This document shows positions 19,668 to 29,919 of a DNA stretch of 64,000 bases, in pieces. Each line of letters begins with the position of its first letter. The first letter of the stretch is position 1. The stretch is from Tetrapisispora phaffii CBS 4417 (lineage: Eukaryota > Ascomycota > Saccharomycetes > Saccharomycetales > Saccharomycetaceae), in contig NC_016522.1 in NCBI RefSeq assembly GCF_000236905.1, positions 806,001 through 870,000 of the forward strand, written 5' to 3'. A model generated the notes under the pieces. That model did not search any database and had not been told where the DNA came from. It saw nothing but the letters and a program-made list of their open reading frames with translations. Position numbers and translations under genes: made by a program.

Positions 19668-20441
19668 ATGTTTGATCTTAATGGCATATACAATAGTATG
19701 AAGTCCTTCTACGATTTATGTTGGTTAGGTAAGAGTTTGAATCCAAAAGATGTTGTTGTTCTTTTAGGTGGATCAGACGCATTTGGTACACAACTATGTC
19801 AGCAATTGATAAATGAGGACGTCGTGGTGGTCAACATTGACAGTCTTGATAATAGTAATGAGCTATTGTTAGACATTAACTCCCCTAAACAACAGTACTA
19901 TTTTATTCCATGCGATTCTTTTGAAGATGTGAATCATATGAAGAGTGCAATAAATAAGGTTGCTCAAACAAAATTGACTCCAACCATTTTTCTAAATAAT
20001 ATCAATTTTGAGTTTGAGACTATATTAAAAGACTCCAACACAGAGTGTAATGACTTATCCAGTGACTATGTTAAATATTTTCAAAAAACAATAATGATTA
20101 ATTTAGAGAATGTAATGGTCTCAACTAAATATTTCCTGAACAATTTCATTAATCCAGATTTCTATTATGTGATAAATGTATCCATTGATATAAAAGATGT
20201 TTACAGTTGGGAAGGATCGCGATTCAGAACTTCTAAGATGGCATTAAACCAATATCATGACTCTTTGGTATCAGAACTTAACGAAATGTACTGGGAAAAG
20301 AACTTGGATATAAAAAACATACTATTCTATTTGCCATATAAACATCTGAACTATTCTGAGTATGTATCAAGTTGTAAACAACTTTCCATTAATGCAGTTT
20401 CTCATCTTAAAAATGGCGAAAGAGGTCCCATTCAACTCTGA
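19668..20441 (+). CDS. Short-chain dehydrogenase/reductase-like protein with degenerate active site
   Basis: 257 residues from the ATG at 19668. I do not recognise a specific orthologue. The fold is that of an SDR: a first strand and glycine turn VVVLLGGSDAFGTQL (residues 29-43) and a VVVVNIDSLDN strand typical of NAD(P) binding. NN at 110-111 stands where NNAG is usual, and INLENVMVSTKYF is the usual INxxGxxxxT helix. At SRFRTSKMALNQYHDSLVSEL the catalytic YxxxK should occur, but it reads F186-R-T-S-K190, so the tyrosine is missing; the preceding Ser position also looks altered (VSIDI for VSS). It may be a diverged relative of YDL114W/TDA5-type SDRs. It lies between LUC7 and IMP1, with no equivalent in those two S. 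cerevisiae intervals. Confidence 0.6.
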   Translation: MFDLNGIYNSMKSFYDLCWLGKSLNPKDVVVLLGGSDAFGTQLCQQLINEDVVVVNIDSLDNSNELLLDINSPKQQYYFIPCDSFEDVNHMKSAINKVAQTKLTPTIFLNNINFEFETILKDSNTECNDLSSDYVKYFQKTIMINLENVMVSTKYFLNNFINPDFYYVINVSIDIKDVYSWEGSRFRTSKMALNQYHDSLVSELNEMYWEKNLDIKNILFYLPYKHLNYSEYVSSCKQLSINAVSHLKNGERGPIQL

Positions 20442-20792
20442 TTAAATAGGTTATTGAAATAGCTGGTATCTATGTATATGTAATCAAAATTAAGTAAATA
20501 ATGCAATCTAATTAAAAGGTTGATGCAAAATATAGAGCTCATTATTTATTGACGTTTGCCCTTCACTCTTTTCAGTTAAAGATGACAAAGATTTAGGAAT
20601 TGTGACTTTTTAAAGATGGAAGATTTGAAATATTAAATTTTGGATCTTTTTTATTTAAGGATTATTTTTGAGATACCATTAAACCAATATACTTAAAGGT
20701 ACTTGACTAGCACCAAATATAACATATGAGTGGATCATACAATCATATTGAGGTTTGTTTTTTCTGCAATTTTGTTTAATCAGTTGCCCATA
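20442..20792. promoter_or_regulatory. Upstream region of IMP1 with a short uORF
   Basis: 351 bases. An 18-codon upstream reading frame (ATG at 20726 to TAA ending 20779) ends 13 bases before the IMP1 ATG. It would lower IMP1 translation if it lies in the 5' leader. Confidence 0.4.
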
Positions 20793-21347
20793 ATGACGAC
20801 AACAATAGGTTCAATTTTAACTGTTTCTTCGTATTTTCTTCGATCAATCTGCTTTCTTCACATCTCCCATTCATACATTTATGAGTTTACTGAGACAAGA
20901 GGGGAGTCTATGCTACCAACATTGGCTGTGCAGAATGATTACGTCCATGTGGTGAAGAAGTATAAGAACGGCAGAGGCTGCAAATTAGGTGATTGTATAG
21001 TCGCTGTCAAACCAACTGATCCAAATCATAGAGTATGTAAGAGAATAACAGGAATGCCTGGTGATTATATATTAGTTGACCCTAGTGACTCGATATATAG
21101 GGAGAAAAGTGATTCTGATGAACCCTTTAATACTTATATAAAAGTTCCAAACGGCCACGTTTGGGTCACTGGTGATAATTTAGCCCATTCACTTGATTCA
21201 AGAACATATAATTCAATTCCAATGGGGTTGATTAAAGGAAAAATTGTTGCTGCTAATGACTTTAACCAACCATTCTGGAACGGTTCATTGTCAAATATAT
21301 TAGGGTTCAGAAAGATACAGAATACATTCATAGATGAGGAAAGTTAA
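20793..21347 (+). CDS. IMP1: Mitochondrial inner membrane peptidase subunit 1
   Basis: The ATG at 20793 gives 184 residues; the frame from GTG 20730 is not used. It is a signal-peptidase-I family serine protease with catalytic Ser39 (TETRGESMLPTL) and Lys83 (HRVCKRITGMPGD). The family box VWVTGDNLAHSLDSRTYNSIPMG follows. A membrane segment at about residues 10-28 anchors it, with the active site in the intermembrane space. There, with Imp2, it removes sorting signals from Cox2 and cytochrome b2. It matches S. cerevisiae YMR150C nearly end to end. Confidence 0.96.
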   Translation: MTTTIGSILTVSSYFLRSICFLHISHSYIYEFTETRGESMLPTLAVQNDYVHVVKKYKNGRGCKLGDCIVAVKPTDPNHRVCKRITGMPGDYILVDPSDSIYREKSDSDEPFNTYIKVPNGHVWVTGDNLAHSLDSRTYNSIPMGLIKGKIVAANDFNQPFWNGSLSNILGFRKIQNTFIDEES

Positions 21348-21477
21348 GATGGCTGTAATATGCAGAAGCAACTGATATTGAGTTCATAAAATTTTAATAT
21401 TCTTTTTTTATTCTTTATGATTGAAAATATACAGAATTATGTGATTTAACTATATATGTTTCTTTTTGTTTATAAAG

Positions 21478-22314
21478 TTATAATTCGTTGAATCCTCTTA
21501 AAAACTTAGTACCGATTAGAACAGCTGGCGCAGCCAAAAGAGCTGTGTAATACAGAGTTTCGAAGATCGAGGACCCTAAAAAGTATTGTGTAAATACAAA
21601 TTCAATACCACCTATCAAACCAATGAATACAATAAAATATATAAATTGGGAACCACTTGGAAATTTAACAGATGAGATAACACCGCTAGTTAGCCAAGTA
21701 ACGAGTAAAGCTAGAGCAGCAACTGCCATTACTACAGAAAATACCTTACAAATATATTCAGGTGCCGTGCTTTCTAGTTCTCTAAAACTGAAAGTAATCT
21801 CATCTTTTATACCATATCTTGATGGAGCTTCATAGTTTACTTTGATATCTTTTGCTAACTGGACTTGGAAAACTTCATTTAATATATTTTTGGAGTCGCC
21901 ATTTCTTGCCAGTAGTAAAGATACAGTGATTGGAGATTGTTCAATAATAGACTTAGACAATAGAGCCTTTGATAGGTTAGAAAATTCTATTTTGTATAAA
22001 ATTTTAGTTTTGTCACCATCCTTTATCACAATTCCTTCTAAAGAAGATTCTAAATTAGCCTCTGGGTAACCAATCAATAGGTGAGTTTGGTCATAAGCTT
22101 CTGAAACTTCATAACTGAACTCTATAATAGCATCTAACTTTGAAACGTTAATGACATCCTGCACTGCTGGATTTGAATTAGTAGATTCGATACTGTCAAT
22201 CGATAAACTATTTTTTTCATCACCTAGTAGACTTATTTTACAATTCGAAGCCTTTAACGCTAAACATCTGTAAGTGAAAATAAAAAGAAGGGCTAACACG
22301 TTTGAAATTTGCAT
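21478..22314 (-). CDS. SWP1: Oligosaccharyltransferase delta subunit Swp1
   Basis: 278 residues (286 in S. cerevisiae, YMR149W). An N-terminal signal peptide (about residues 1-19) precedes a lumenal beta-rich domain. The C-terminal ribophorin II-type membrane part has three segments: VFSVVMAVAALALLVTWL, QFIYFIVFIGLIGGIEFVF and LYYTALLAAPAVLIGTKFL. Swp1 is an essential structural subunit of the ER N-glycosylation complex. It is convergent with IMP1, as in S. cerevisiae. Block 1 synteny ends here. Confidence 0.93.
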   Translation of the reverse strand: MQISNVLALLFIFTYRCLALKASNCKISLLGDEKNSLSIDSIESTNSNPAVQDVINVSKLDAIIEFSYEVSEAYDQTHLLIGYPEANLESSLEGIVIKDGDKTKILYKIEFSNLSKALLSKSIIEQSPITVSLLLARNGDSKNILNEVFQVQLAKDIKVNYEAPSRYGIKDEITFSFRELESTAPEYICKVFSVVMAVAALALLVTWLTSGVISSVKFPSGSQFIYFIVFIGLIGGIEFVFTQYFLGSSIFETLYYTALLAAPAVLIGTKFLRGFNEL

Positions 22315-22845
22315 TTTCCACTAGATATAAAGAGTGTTATTGAATTTCAATGTTGCGTATATATTTATATATATATATATCTTTGTATGTGCAATATGCG
22401 ATCTCAAATCCCTTCGACTCAGCAACAATTGAAACTTTTCAACCGATAAATAAATGGGCCACAACAAAAACAACTATTAATATTATCTAAGTAATTATAA
22501 TGCAACTAGCTTACTCAATGCAACTTAGTTCAAACTATATTTGAATAAATTGAGTATGGTTATAGCCTATATTTTAAATAAGAATCAGTATTAAGAGTTT
22601 TGGTGGAAATTTGTTTCGGTGAACTCACAGGCTTCCGATTGCATTGACATAAGAGCATTGTACGGGTAACTAATAGTACATTTATGGAGTGCAATACCTA
22701 ACCTCATCGATGATTAAGTGCTTAAGTTTATTTTATATAAGAGCTAAGTATATATATATATATATATATATGAAATATGGCACCTTTCTCTTGCTACATT
22801 ACTTCTATATGTTTTCCTGTTTCTTTATCTCTTTGTTTGAGTGGG
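22315..22845. other. Spacer at a synteny breakpoint (SWP1 to YMR087W-like gene)
   Basis: 531 bases. To the left the gene order follows YMR149-163/YDL087-103; to the right it follows YMR079-087/YKL092-100. It contains TA repeats at about 22366-22381 and 22749-22772 and no recognisable gene, tRNA or LTR that would explain the junction. Confidence 0.5.
22749..22772. repeat. (TA)n microsatellite
   Basis: About 12 TA units near the synteny breakpoint. Similar shorter tracts occur throughout the window's spacers. Confidence 0.8.
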
Positions 22846-23637
22846 TTAAAGTAGTCTCAGTAATTGAGCTGGGAAGATGATCTTTTCATTACATGACTCA
22901 AGTGCCTTAAGGTCACTATATTTTAGGCCTAACGTATTCAATTCACTCTCTATCACTTTAGAATAAAATGGTATATAATCGTTTCCCATGTGAATCATTA
23001 TCAATTTATTTAGAAGGTCTTTGGAGATGCGTGTTCTCATATAGAACAATGTAATTGCAAAAGATGTTACTTTTGTAGAGAGTTCGATTGAAACGCCTGC
23101 GTATCCAGTACACAGTCCAGGAATGATTATTGTATTCACATCTTCTGGTACGTTATTCAGCGCAACCCACATCGTATTGAAAACTAGTTGAATCAAGTTA
23201 CTATTATCAGCAGTTGAGGAAGCAAGAGGCTTAGATGGTGTTATCATGGTTGGGATATGTTGAATATATCTAACGGCATCAATTTTATGGTTAGGATATT
23301 CATGTGTATCAAATATGGTTAGTGATCCAACCGGTTTGTATTCATGGTTTAGTTTTGATCTTACCCAATCTTCAAAAGGCTTCTTACCATAGTTCTCATA
23401 CAAGGCCAAATCGAACCCACCGCCTAAGAAACCAAAAGAATTGCCAGGTGAGACAACACTGCATCTGTTTGCATCGACACCATCTATTTTATTGGTTGTG
23501 ATGTATCTTGTAGTCAAATTCTTAAAATTGTCATTGATTATCCTTAATTGACGTTTCTCTATTAATATCTTTGGTAATGACTTATGCCATAATTTAGTTA
23601 GTTCTGTATTGCTATCACATAAAATAATCCTTAGCAT
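22846..23637 (-). CDS. Macro-domain ADP-ribose-1''-phosphatase-like protein (YMR087W-like)
   Basis: 263 residues. The macro-domain phosphate-binding loop is clear at residues 62-74 (VVSPGNSFGFLGGG), and the second conserved loop is IIIPGLCTGYAGVSIE. It fits S. cerevisiae YMR087W (284 residues), proposed to act on ADP-ribose-1''-phosphate from tRNA splicing. Position beside SEG1 (YMR086W) supports orthology. It is the first gene after the synteny break. Confidence 0.9.
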   Translation of the reverse strand: MLRIILCDSNTELTKLWHKSLPKILIEKRQLRIINDNFKNLTTRYITTNKIDGVDANRCSVVSPGNSFGFLGGGFDLALYENYGKKPFEDWVRSKLNHEYKPVGSLTIFDTHEYPNHKIDAVRYIQHIPTMITPSKPLASSTADNSNLIQLVFNTMWVALNNVPEDVNTIIIPGLCTGYAGVSIELSTKVTSFAITLFYMRTRISKDLLNKLIMIHMGNDYIPFYSKVIESELNTLGLKYSDLKALESCNEKIIFPAQLLRLL

Positions 23638-23919
23638 ACTTATTAATTGACTGGTAGATTAATATCACTATTTATTCAAAATCCCTGTACATTCAAGACT
23701 GAACATTGTTCATATAGTCAAGATATACTGATCATACACAGCAAGTTCCCTTTTTCTTACAATATATATATATCGAAGTGCAATGTTATAAATTTAAATC
23801 GATCTCCTCTGAAAATTATCCGAAGCTTACCTTAAGTTGACGATAAATATACTATAATAATACAAATTATGATATTAATAGTTCTACATAATCTATGTAA
23901 TTTGTCCGTGGCGAATTGA

Positions 23920-26900
23920 CTACTTGTCCTTCTTTCTACCAAATAACTTCTTTAGCTTTGTACCAAACGTTTTCTTCTCTGGAGTACTTTGGTATTCATC
24001 ATTATTTTTCTGTAAACTCTGAGAGCTCATAGTCATTCTCGTTGGTTGTTTTTCGAAAGGTTGTACATTTGTAGCTGGTCCAGATACTTTGTCAACCATG
24101 CTAGCGGATCTTAGAGATAGTTTACTTTTTTTATTGCTTATCTTCTGAGAATTGACCTCTGAAAGTGATCTATCCATCGTACCTGCTTCCATATATAAAG
24201 GTTTAGGAGCATTGAGAATGCCCATAAAGTCGGAATCATCATCGTCCGAGTCAACAAATCTTGATTTCCATCCATTTGCAGCAATGTCAGCTAATGCTGA
24301 ATGTTGGTGAGATTGCTGTTCACTTCCCTGTTCATTTTCTAATCTATCTCTCAGAGACATACTTTTGAAGCCCATTTTAGAATCAATATTTCTTTGCTTT
24401 TCGAAACTGGATCTTTTAGGAGCAGGTTCATTCGGATACAACTGCGTATTGGCTGCTTGCATGGACATTCTATTAGATTGTTTCTGTATTGGTTGTCGAG
24501 TTCCGGTAACAGTTTTCTTTTGTTTACGACCAGGGTGACGTTTTGGAATATTATCTTGCTCACTTTGTGAAGCTTGATAATTACTGTTGATATTGGATTT
24601 AGAATATCTATCTATATTTATTTGAGGATCATTTTTTGTTTTCAATCCATTTATATCTGAATTGATCGATTGACTTCTTGGATAGTTGATAATTTTACTA
24701 TTTCTATTCGATTTTAACGTAGCTGGTTTGCGTAAAACATTTTCAGAACTTGTCAAACCTGAATTTAATCTAGTATTTTCCGCTGTTGTTAAAGATAGAT
24801 ATGCTTGATTTGCTGCCGAAGGGTTGTCATTGTAATTTAATACTAGATTTAAGTTAGATGTATTTTTTTTCATAGCAGATTTAATTGGGGAAATCTTTGA
24901 ATTACGTTTGTTTTTTTTACTCGAGGCTGCAACAGAAGTTAATTCCCCAGCTTTAACATCCGGTTTAAAAAATGGACTAGATTCACGGATATTTTTGGCT
25001 AACTTAGAAGTCTCCTTTTTGGGCTCTTCCTCTCTTGAGGGGATTATCTCTTCAGATTTATCTCCAATGGAGATGTTGTCAATTGCAATCAAATTGCTAT
25101 CGCGATTAGAATCAGTAGATGTATCATATGTATCTAAATAGCTTGTATGATAGTTTTCATTAACAGCAGCACTGCTAACATCATATGGTTCTTCATGTTC
25201 CGTCTCCTCAGCTTTTTTATCCTGACCAGCTTGCTCAGTGTTTGATTCTTTGCCGTTTCCTTCAATTATAATTGTATTTTCTCTATCTTGCGATGATGAT
25301 AAAGATTTTCTATCTTCGAGAGTAGAAGTAACTGAATTTAAATCTAGATATTCTAATTTATCTTCTTCTACTTCTTTTACATTTTCATCTTCAACATCGC
25401 TCTCTTGAGCACCGTTATTGAAATCATCGAATAATTTAAGTATTTCTTTTTTCTCATCGTTTAAACTTGCGTAATCTGAGGAAGTAACAGAAATCCTTGA
25501 TATTCTTTTATCAATGGGTGCAATTCCAGTTGAGTTGTTGTCATCAATATTATTTTGAATATCACTTTGGTTATTAAAGTCAGATTCGGATTTGCTACTA
25601 TTATTTTTTTCCAATGTTGACAATTCAGAATTGGTATCGTTCATGCTTTCTTCTAATAGTATAGAGTCAGATATTAATCGTCTCATTTCTTTCCTTTTTG
25701 GACTTAAGTCATCTTCAACAGTACTTATTGAATCTCGTTTAATATCTCGATTGTTATTGTCTTCTTTAGTATTTTGAATTTCTTGTCTAAATAAATAATT
25801 GGAGTTGTCTTCAAACTTATTCTTACTCTTCAAACTGGATTCAATTTCTATTTTACCAAGGCTTATCTTCGAGGGTGTACTTGATTCAGCGACTGAATTC
25901 ATTTCAGACTGATCGATAATTGGATGGTTTATAGAATTAGTTTTATCAAATGAAGGTTTGACAGAAAATCTAGTAGTATCATTTTCTAACTCTATTTCTG
26001 TCTCTTCTTCCAATGCAGATTCCATTAAAGGTTGAGATACGTCATCGGAAAATGTTTTATGCTGCCTCGTAGTGAAAGAATGCATTTCATGAGATTCATT
26101 CAATGCTTTCAAATTTTTGCTTACTGGTGAATGGCTATTCTGCGAACTCAATGAAGAGGTTCTCCTGTCATTAGGTGAGTCGTATTTCATTGTATATTCT
26201 TTTGGAGCTGTTTTCTTCAACGATTTTGAAGAAGATAAGCTTGATAATGATGAAGACCTAGATGACATTTTGGTAGTTTCTTTTAATGATTGAGTAGAGG
26301 TTTTAGATGTCAACGCACGCTCTCTTGAATTACTTACTAAATTGGCGGTAGAAACTGAACGACGTAATACTTTGCTAGTTACAGGTTGTTCCACCGGTAC
26401 CTCTACGTTAACTGCAACCAACCCATTTGGACCCGGTATATATTTTTTAATCATCATACTGGTGCTTCTTGTCAAGACGTTAGGTACTTGACCACCTCCG
26501 AATTCTTGAAACGTTTTCTTTACATCTACGTCCGAAGCTTTACTTGTTCTCCTCCTATTATGCTTATTATTATTAATGCTGTTTGTACGAGTGTCGTTAC
26601 TGTTGATACTATTAACGCTATCGATACTGTTGTATCTTACTGACGAAGTAACAGAACTAATTCTCTTCTGCTTTCGCAATGTCGACTCAGACGTTATGTT
26701 ATTTTTTTGCTGTGAATTAGGCATAGAACTACTTCTTGGTAAGGAATCAACACTCTTTCTAGTGTGAAGTTTGTTGTTAGTCAGACTGTTGTTCCTGCTA
26801 GAATTCTGGTTATTACGCTTCCTATTTTCATGCCTAACGCTAGGAGATTTTTCCTTTTTGGAAAGTGAATTTAATCTCATTGATGAAGTTCGATCAACAC

Positions 26901-27090
26901 TCAAATTTGAGCCATATATACCTGAACTCCTCCTAGAATATGGATCGTTCGTGTTATATTGTGGAATTTTATTTGCATCTACTGTTCTTCCATTACCTGA
27001 CATGGCATTACCGATCGCAGAAGCAGCAGCGAGGGCCCCTAAATTCACAGGTTTTTCTGGCTGACGAGATAACCGTCTGCTTCTAAACAT
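23920..27090 (-). CDS. SEG1: Eisosome protein Seg1
   Basis: 1056 residues (960 in S. cerevisiae, YMR086W). The protein is almost entirely low-complexity, rich in Ser, Asn, Lys and Glu, with conserved ends. The N-terminus reads MFRSRRLSRQPEKPVNLGALAAASAIGNAM; the C-terminus is KTFGTKLKKLFGRKKDK, basic and likely membrane-associated. Another island is SRFVDSDDDDSDFMGILNAPKPLYMEAGTMD. Seg1 sets eisosome length at the plasma membrane upstream of Pil1. It could in principle be the duplicate Seg2 (YKL105C), but its YMR087W-like neighbour favours SEG1. Confidence 0.88.
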   Translation of the reverse strand: MFRSRRLSRQPEKPVNLGALAAASAIGNAMSGNGRTVDANKIPQYNTNDPYSRRSSGIYGSNLSVDRTSSMRLNSLSKKEKSPSVRHENRKRNNQNSSRNNSLTNNKLHTRKSVDSLPRSSSMPNSQQKNNITSESTLRKQKRISSVTSSVRYNSIDSVNSINSNDTRTNSINNNKHNRRRTSKASDVDVKKTFQEFGGGQVPNVLTRSTSMMIKKYIPGPNGLVAVNVEVPVEQPVTSKVLRRSVSTANLVSNSRERALTSKTSTQSLKETTKMSSRSSSLSSLSSSKSLKKTAPKEYTMKYDSPNDRRTSSLSSQNSHSPVSKNLKALNESHEMHSFTTRQHKTFSDDVSQPLMESALEEETEIELENDTTRFSVKPSFDKTNSINHPIIDQSEMNSVAESSTPSKISLGKIEIESSLKSKNKFEDNSNYLFRQEIQNTKEDNNNRDIKRDSISTVEDDLSPKRKEMRRLISDSILLEESMNDTNSELSTLEKNNSSKSESDFNNQSDIQNNIDDNNSTGIAPIDKRISRISVTSSDYASLNDEKKEILKLFDDFNNGAQESDVEDENVKEVEEDKLEYLDLNSVTSTLEDRKSLSSSQDRENTIIIEGNGKESNTEQAGQDKKAEETEHEEPYDVSSAAVNENYHTSYLDTYDTSTDSNRDSNLIAIDNISIGDKSEEIIPSREEEPKKETSKLAKNIRESSPFFKPDVKAGELTSVAASSKKNKRNSKISPIKSAMKKNTSNLNLVLNYNDNPSAANQAYLSLTTAENTRLNSGLTSSENVLRKPATLKSNRNSKIINYPRSQSINSDINGLKTKNDPQINIDRYSKSNINSNYQASQSEQDNIPKRHPGRKQKKTVTGTRQPIQKQSNRMSMQAANTQLYPNEPAPKRSSFEKQRNIDSKMGFKSMSLRDRLENEQGSEQQSHQHSALADIAANGWKSRFVDSDDDDSDFMGILNAPKPLYMEAGTMDRSLSEVNSQKISNKKSKLSLRSASMVDKVSGPATNVQPFEKQPTRMTMSSQSLQKNNDEYQSTPEKKTFGTKLKKLFGRKKDK

Positions 27091-27739
27091 TGATCCTGTT
27101 TCTTAATTCTTTTGTTATTCAGCTGTACAGGAACCTGCCAGAATATGTTTTCTATTTCTATGTTTCACTGTATTTAGACTAGATCAAACTCTAAAACGAC
27201 CGAGATCAAATAGACAAAATATAATTCTTGTTCAACTCCTTTTAAATGAAAGTTGACCTGTGATACTCTCCTCAATTACACCTATATTATAATTGACAGA
27301 AAGAAATAACAACAGAAATGATCAAAGCAGAATTCAAGAATGCAATAAATGCTAGAAAAGAGGTTCAATGCATAAATAGAAGTTACTAATTAGTTGAATC
27401 AAGTCTGCAAAAAGTTGCAGAATTATCATACTTGCATGATTTTAAAATTTCGTATTTTTCAAACTTGGAAATTTGTTCGACATAAACAAAAAAGGTCAAA
27501 AAACATAAAAGTGATGAACTTTTAGGGTCAAGATATTTCATGACATGATAAAATAGGAAGGGAGTTTTAAGGACAGATAATTCTATGGTTGAGACATTGA
27601 AGGTACCATTACACTCATTGGTATTGAGAAGTTAAATAAATGGTTTTTTATTAAGGTGTATATAAATACAAATTGTATATAAAAGATGAGAGAAGGTTTT
27701 AACAATAAGGAGGTTGACATTTGGCATTGGCGTTTGCGT
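27091..27739. other. Spacer between SEG1 and YPF1
   Basis: 649 bases containing the SEG1 upstream region and the YPF1 3' end. One perfect snoRNA C-box-like heptamer (GTGATGA, 27511) has no partner D box. No gene seen. Confidence 0.5.
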
Positions 27740-29455
27740 TTATTCTTGACTCATAGAGATAGTGTCATCTGTATCTTCGGAATCGTAGTCAGAATATTTT
27801 TCGTCCATTAGTGCATCTTCTTCTGTATAATCCTCGTTATCATCTTCGTCATTGTCTGTCATGATATACTCGGCATATGTCATTGCTTTTGTCGATACCC
27901 CTTTGTCAGTGTCTTCGACTTCTAACATGTTCTCTCCCAACTCGATTGTGTCGTATTGGAAAGTCCAAAATAAGTTAAATTCACGAGAGATCAGTGCAGT
28001 CAATACCGTTGAGATCACTAGACTTGGTACAATGTATAGCAGTGCCGGCTGAGCCGTGTTATATATTGTCAATGCAACCATACATGTTACTAAAGCCAGT
28101 GTATAGCTGGCACATGCTACAATAAAATATTTGCCGGCATATTTTTTATTTAATAAATGGAATTCTGTATCGGTATTATCATAATGATATTTCCAAATAT
28201 CAAATTTGTAACACATTGCGATGAACATTCCTGGTAATGCAATGTCACCTAATCCTAACATTGCAAATTCAAACTTGCTTTCTGATGTATTAAATTTAGT
28301 TGGTACAGTTAATTTGACAGGTAAGTCGATGTTTGTGGCAACTGTTACCATTACGTCGGTACCAAATACGAAGAATATATCATAAAAGAACAACGCAACT
28401 AAGATCAGAGTGCCAGATCTTAAATTCTTTAACTTCAAATTGGAAATAGCCCAGATAGCCATATTAACACTAACAATATTTGTCATTAACCAATTGTCGG
28501 AAAAGTAGTGATACATTACAGTAGAAATTAAACTAAAGATAAACGCATAAAATGAAGCATTATCAAAATAAATATTGAAAATTTGTCTCTTGGCTGTTAC
28601 AGAACTTGGTTCAATAAATTCTCTCCTGTAGAAGAATTTAATACTTGAATCTTTATCAATTTCGTCGATAGTAGCTTGGTAATACAGCTTGGAATCATCG
28701 GATTCAAGATATTCTTTGTAACCAAAGTTAGTTATGATACCACTATTTGCATTAATTGCCTCGTTATCATCAGACAAAGTTAATCTAAACCTTGGAGAAT
28801 AACTTAATGGATCCCATTTTCTAGTGATGGATGTTAACGTACGGGAAAAAGCATGGAAAATATAGGTAACTACAAATTTTGTGGATGGTAGATTTACAAT
28901 CTTCATGTTCAATGTTAACATCCACATAACATATTTCAACCATTGAACTTCGAATTTTTTGATAACAATATATAATCCACATAATGCTATGCTTGATGTA
29001 ATTGGTAATATTATAGCATGTTTTTCATCCATAATATCGTGTTTTTTCTTTGAATCTTTATCGTTTTTGTAGACAATATGGCAGTCTTGGTCAACATCAA
29101 GATCAGTTGGATGAAACAGAGGATGGATCTTGGTTGGTGGTAAAGCAGTATAAGGGATTGAAGTAATCGAACCAAAAGAACCAACGATAACTAAAGACAA
29201 AGCAAGGACTGTCAATATGAAATAATTAATATAAACAGAATAACTGAATACCAATTTCGTAATCATGAAACCAAGTTCATTAGTTAATTTCTCAAATTTG
29301 TAATTAACAGTAGATTGTTTGGATTGTAATATGTCATTAACCTTTTCAAAGATGTTCTTCAAATCATCATTATCTATATGAGGTAATTCTGGTGAACTAT
29401 TCTTCACCAAGAAAGCCCATATATAATTTTTAATTGAATCAATAGATTCTCTCAT
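27740..29455 (-). CDS. YPF1: Intramembrane aspartyl protease of the signal peptide peptidase family
   Basis: 571 residues with about nine membrane segments. The catalytic pair is visible: D359 in the FFYDIFFVFG motif and D404 in the GLGDIALPG motif. The QPALLY motif lies at 469-474. The N-terminal part has a long lumenal loop and the C-terminal tail is acidic. It matches S. cerevisiae Ypf1 (YKL100C, 587 residues), an ER protease acting on Zrt1 signals and in the Dfm1-linked ERAD branch. Confidence 0.95.
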   Translation of the reverse strand: MRESIDSIKNYIWAFLVKNSSPELPHIDNDDLKNIFEKVNDILQSKQSTVNYKFEKLTNELGFMITKLVFSYSVYINYFILTVLALSLVIVGSFGSITSIPYTALPPTKIHPLFHPTDLDVDQDCHIVYKNDKDSKKKHDIMDEKHAIILPITSSIALCGLYIVIKKFEVQWLKYVMWMLTLNMKIVNLPSTKFVVTYIFHAFSRTLTSITRKWDPLSYSPRFRLTLSDDNEAINANSGIITNFGYKEYLESDDSKLYYQATIDEIDKDSSIKFFYRREFIEPSSVTAKRQIFNIYFDNASFYAFIFSLISTVMYHYFSDNWLMTNIVSVNMAIWAISNLKLKNLRSGTLILVALFFYDIFFVFGTDVMVTVATNIDLPVKLTVPTKFNTSESKFEFAMLGLGDIALPGMFIAMCYKFDIWKYHYDNTDTEFHLLNKKYAGKYFIVACASYTLALVTCMVALTIYNTAQPALLYIVPSLVISTVLTALISREFNLFWTFQYDTIELGENMLEVEDTDKGVSTKAMTYAEYIMTDNDEDDNEDYTEEDALMDEKYSDYDSEDTDDTISMSQE

Positions 29456-29919
29456 CTCAAAATGTATTGGTAAATGTCAATTGCCTGGCCTCGATGTTTA
29501 CTAATTTAACTGGCAAATGCGACTTGATAGAAACAAAAAGGAAATTATAGTATGTATGTATATATAAACAGCAAACAGTGAATTCTGCAATTGCAATTGT
29601 TCATCTAGAAAGTATTCAGGTGTCATATTGAATGAGTTAACAAATGTGACAAAGTAATCTATAATAGTGAATGTTACAACTGTAAGATACGGCAAAAAGT
29701 GAAATACTTAATTATGAGCGCAAATTTTGTGGGATAAGGTTTTATAAAACTATATAGTGAAATAAAAAGTTGGTCATGTCCAATTATTCAGACTAAGTTG
29801 TAGAAACATTAGATTAATTATACTTGAGACATCTTATATAGCTTGGTTGTGAAAGAGACTCATGAAGTATCCCTCTGGTGTTCCTGTACCTCCATTAGTT
29901 TCTAACTTAAATTGATATT
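29456..29919. promoter_or_regulatory. Divergent spacer, YPF1 and MTC2
   Basis: 464 AT-rich bases between two divergent starts. A 64-codon minus-strand frame here starts at a non-ATG and looks random. UTP11 (YKL099C in S. cerevisiae) would be expected between these genes and is absent. Confidence 0.5.

Noticed and set aside
27511..27740. Perfect snoRNA C-box heptamer GTGATGA in the SEG1-YPF1 spacer
   Set aside because: No CTGA D box follows within the next 200 bases and no terminal stem can form.
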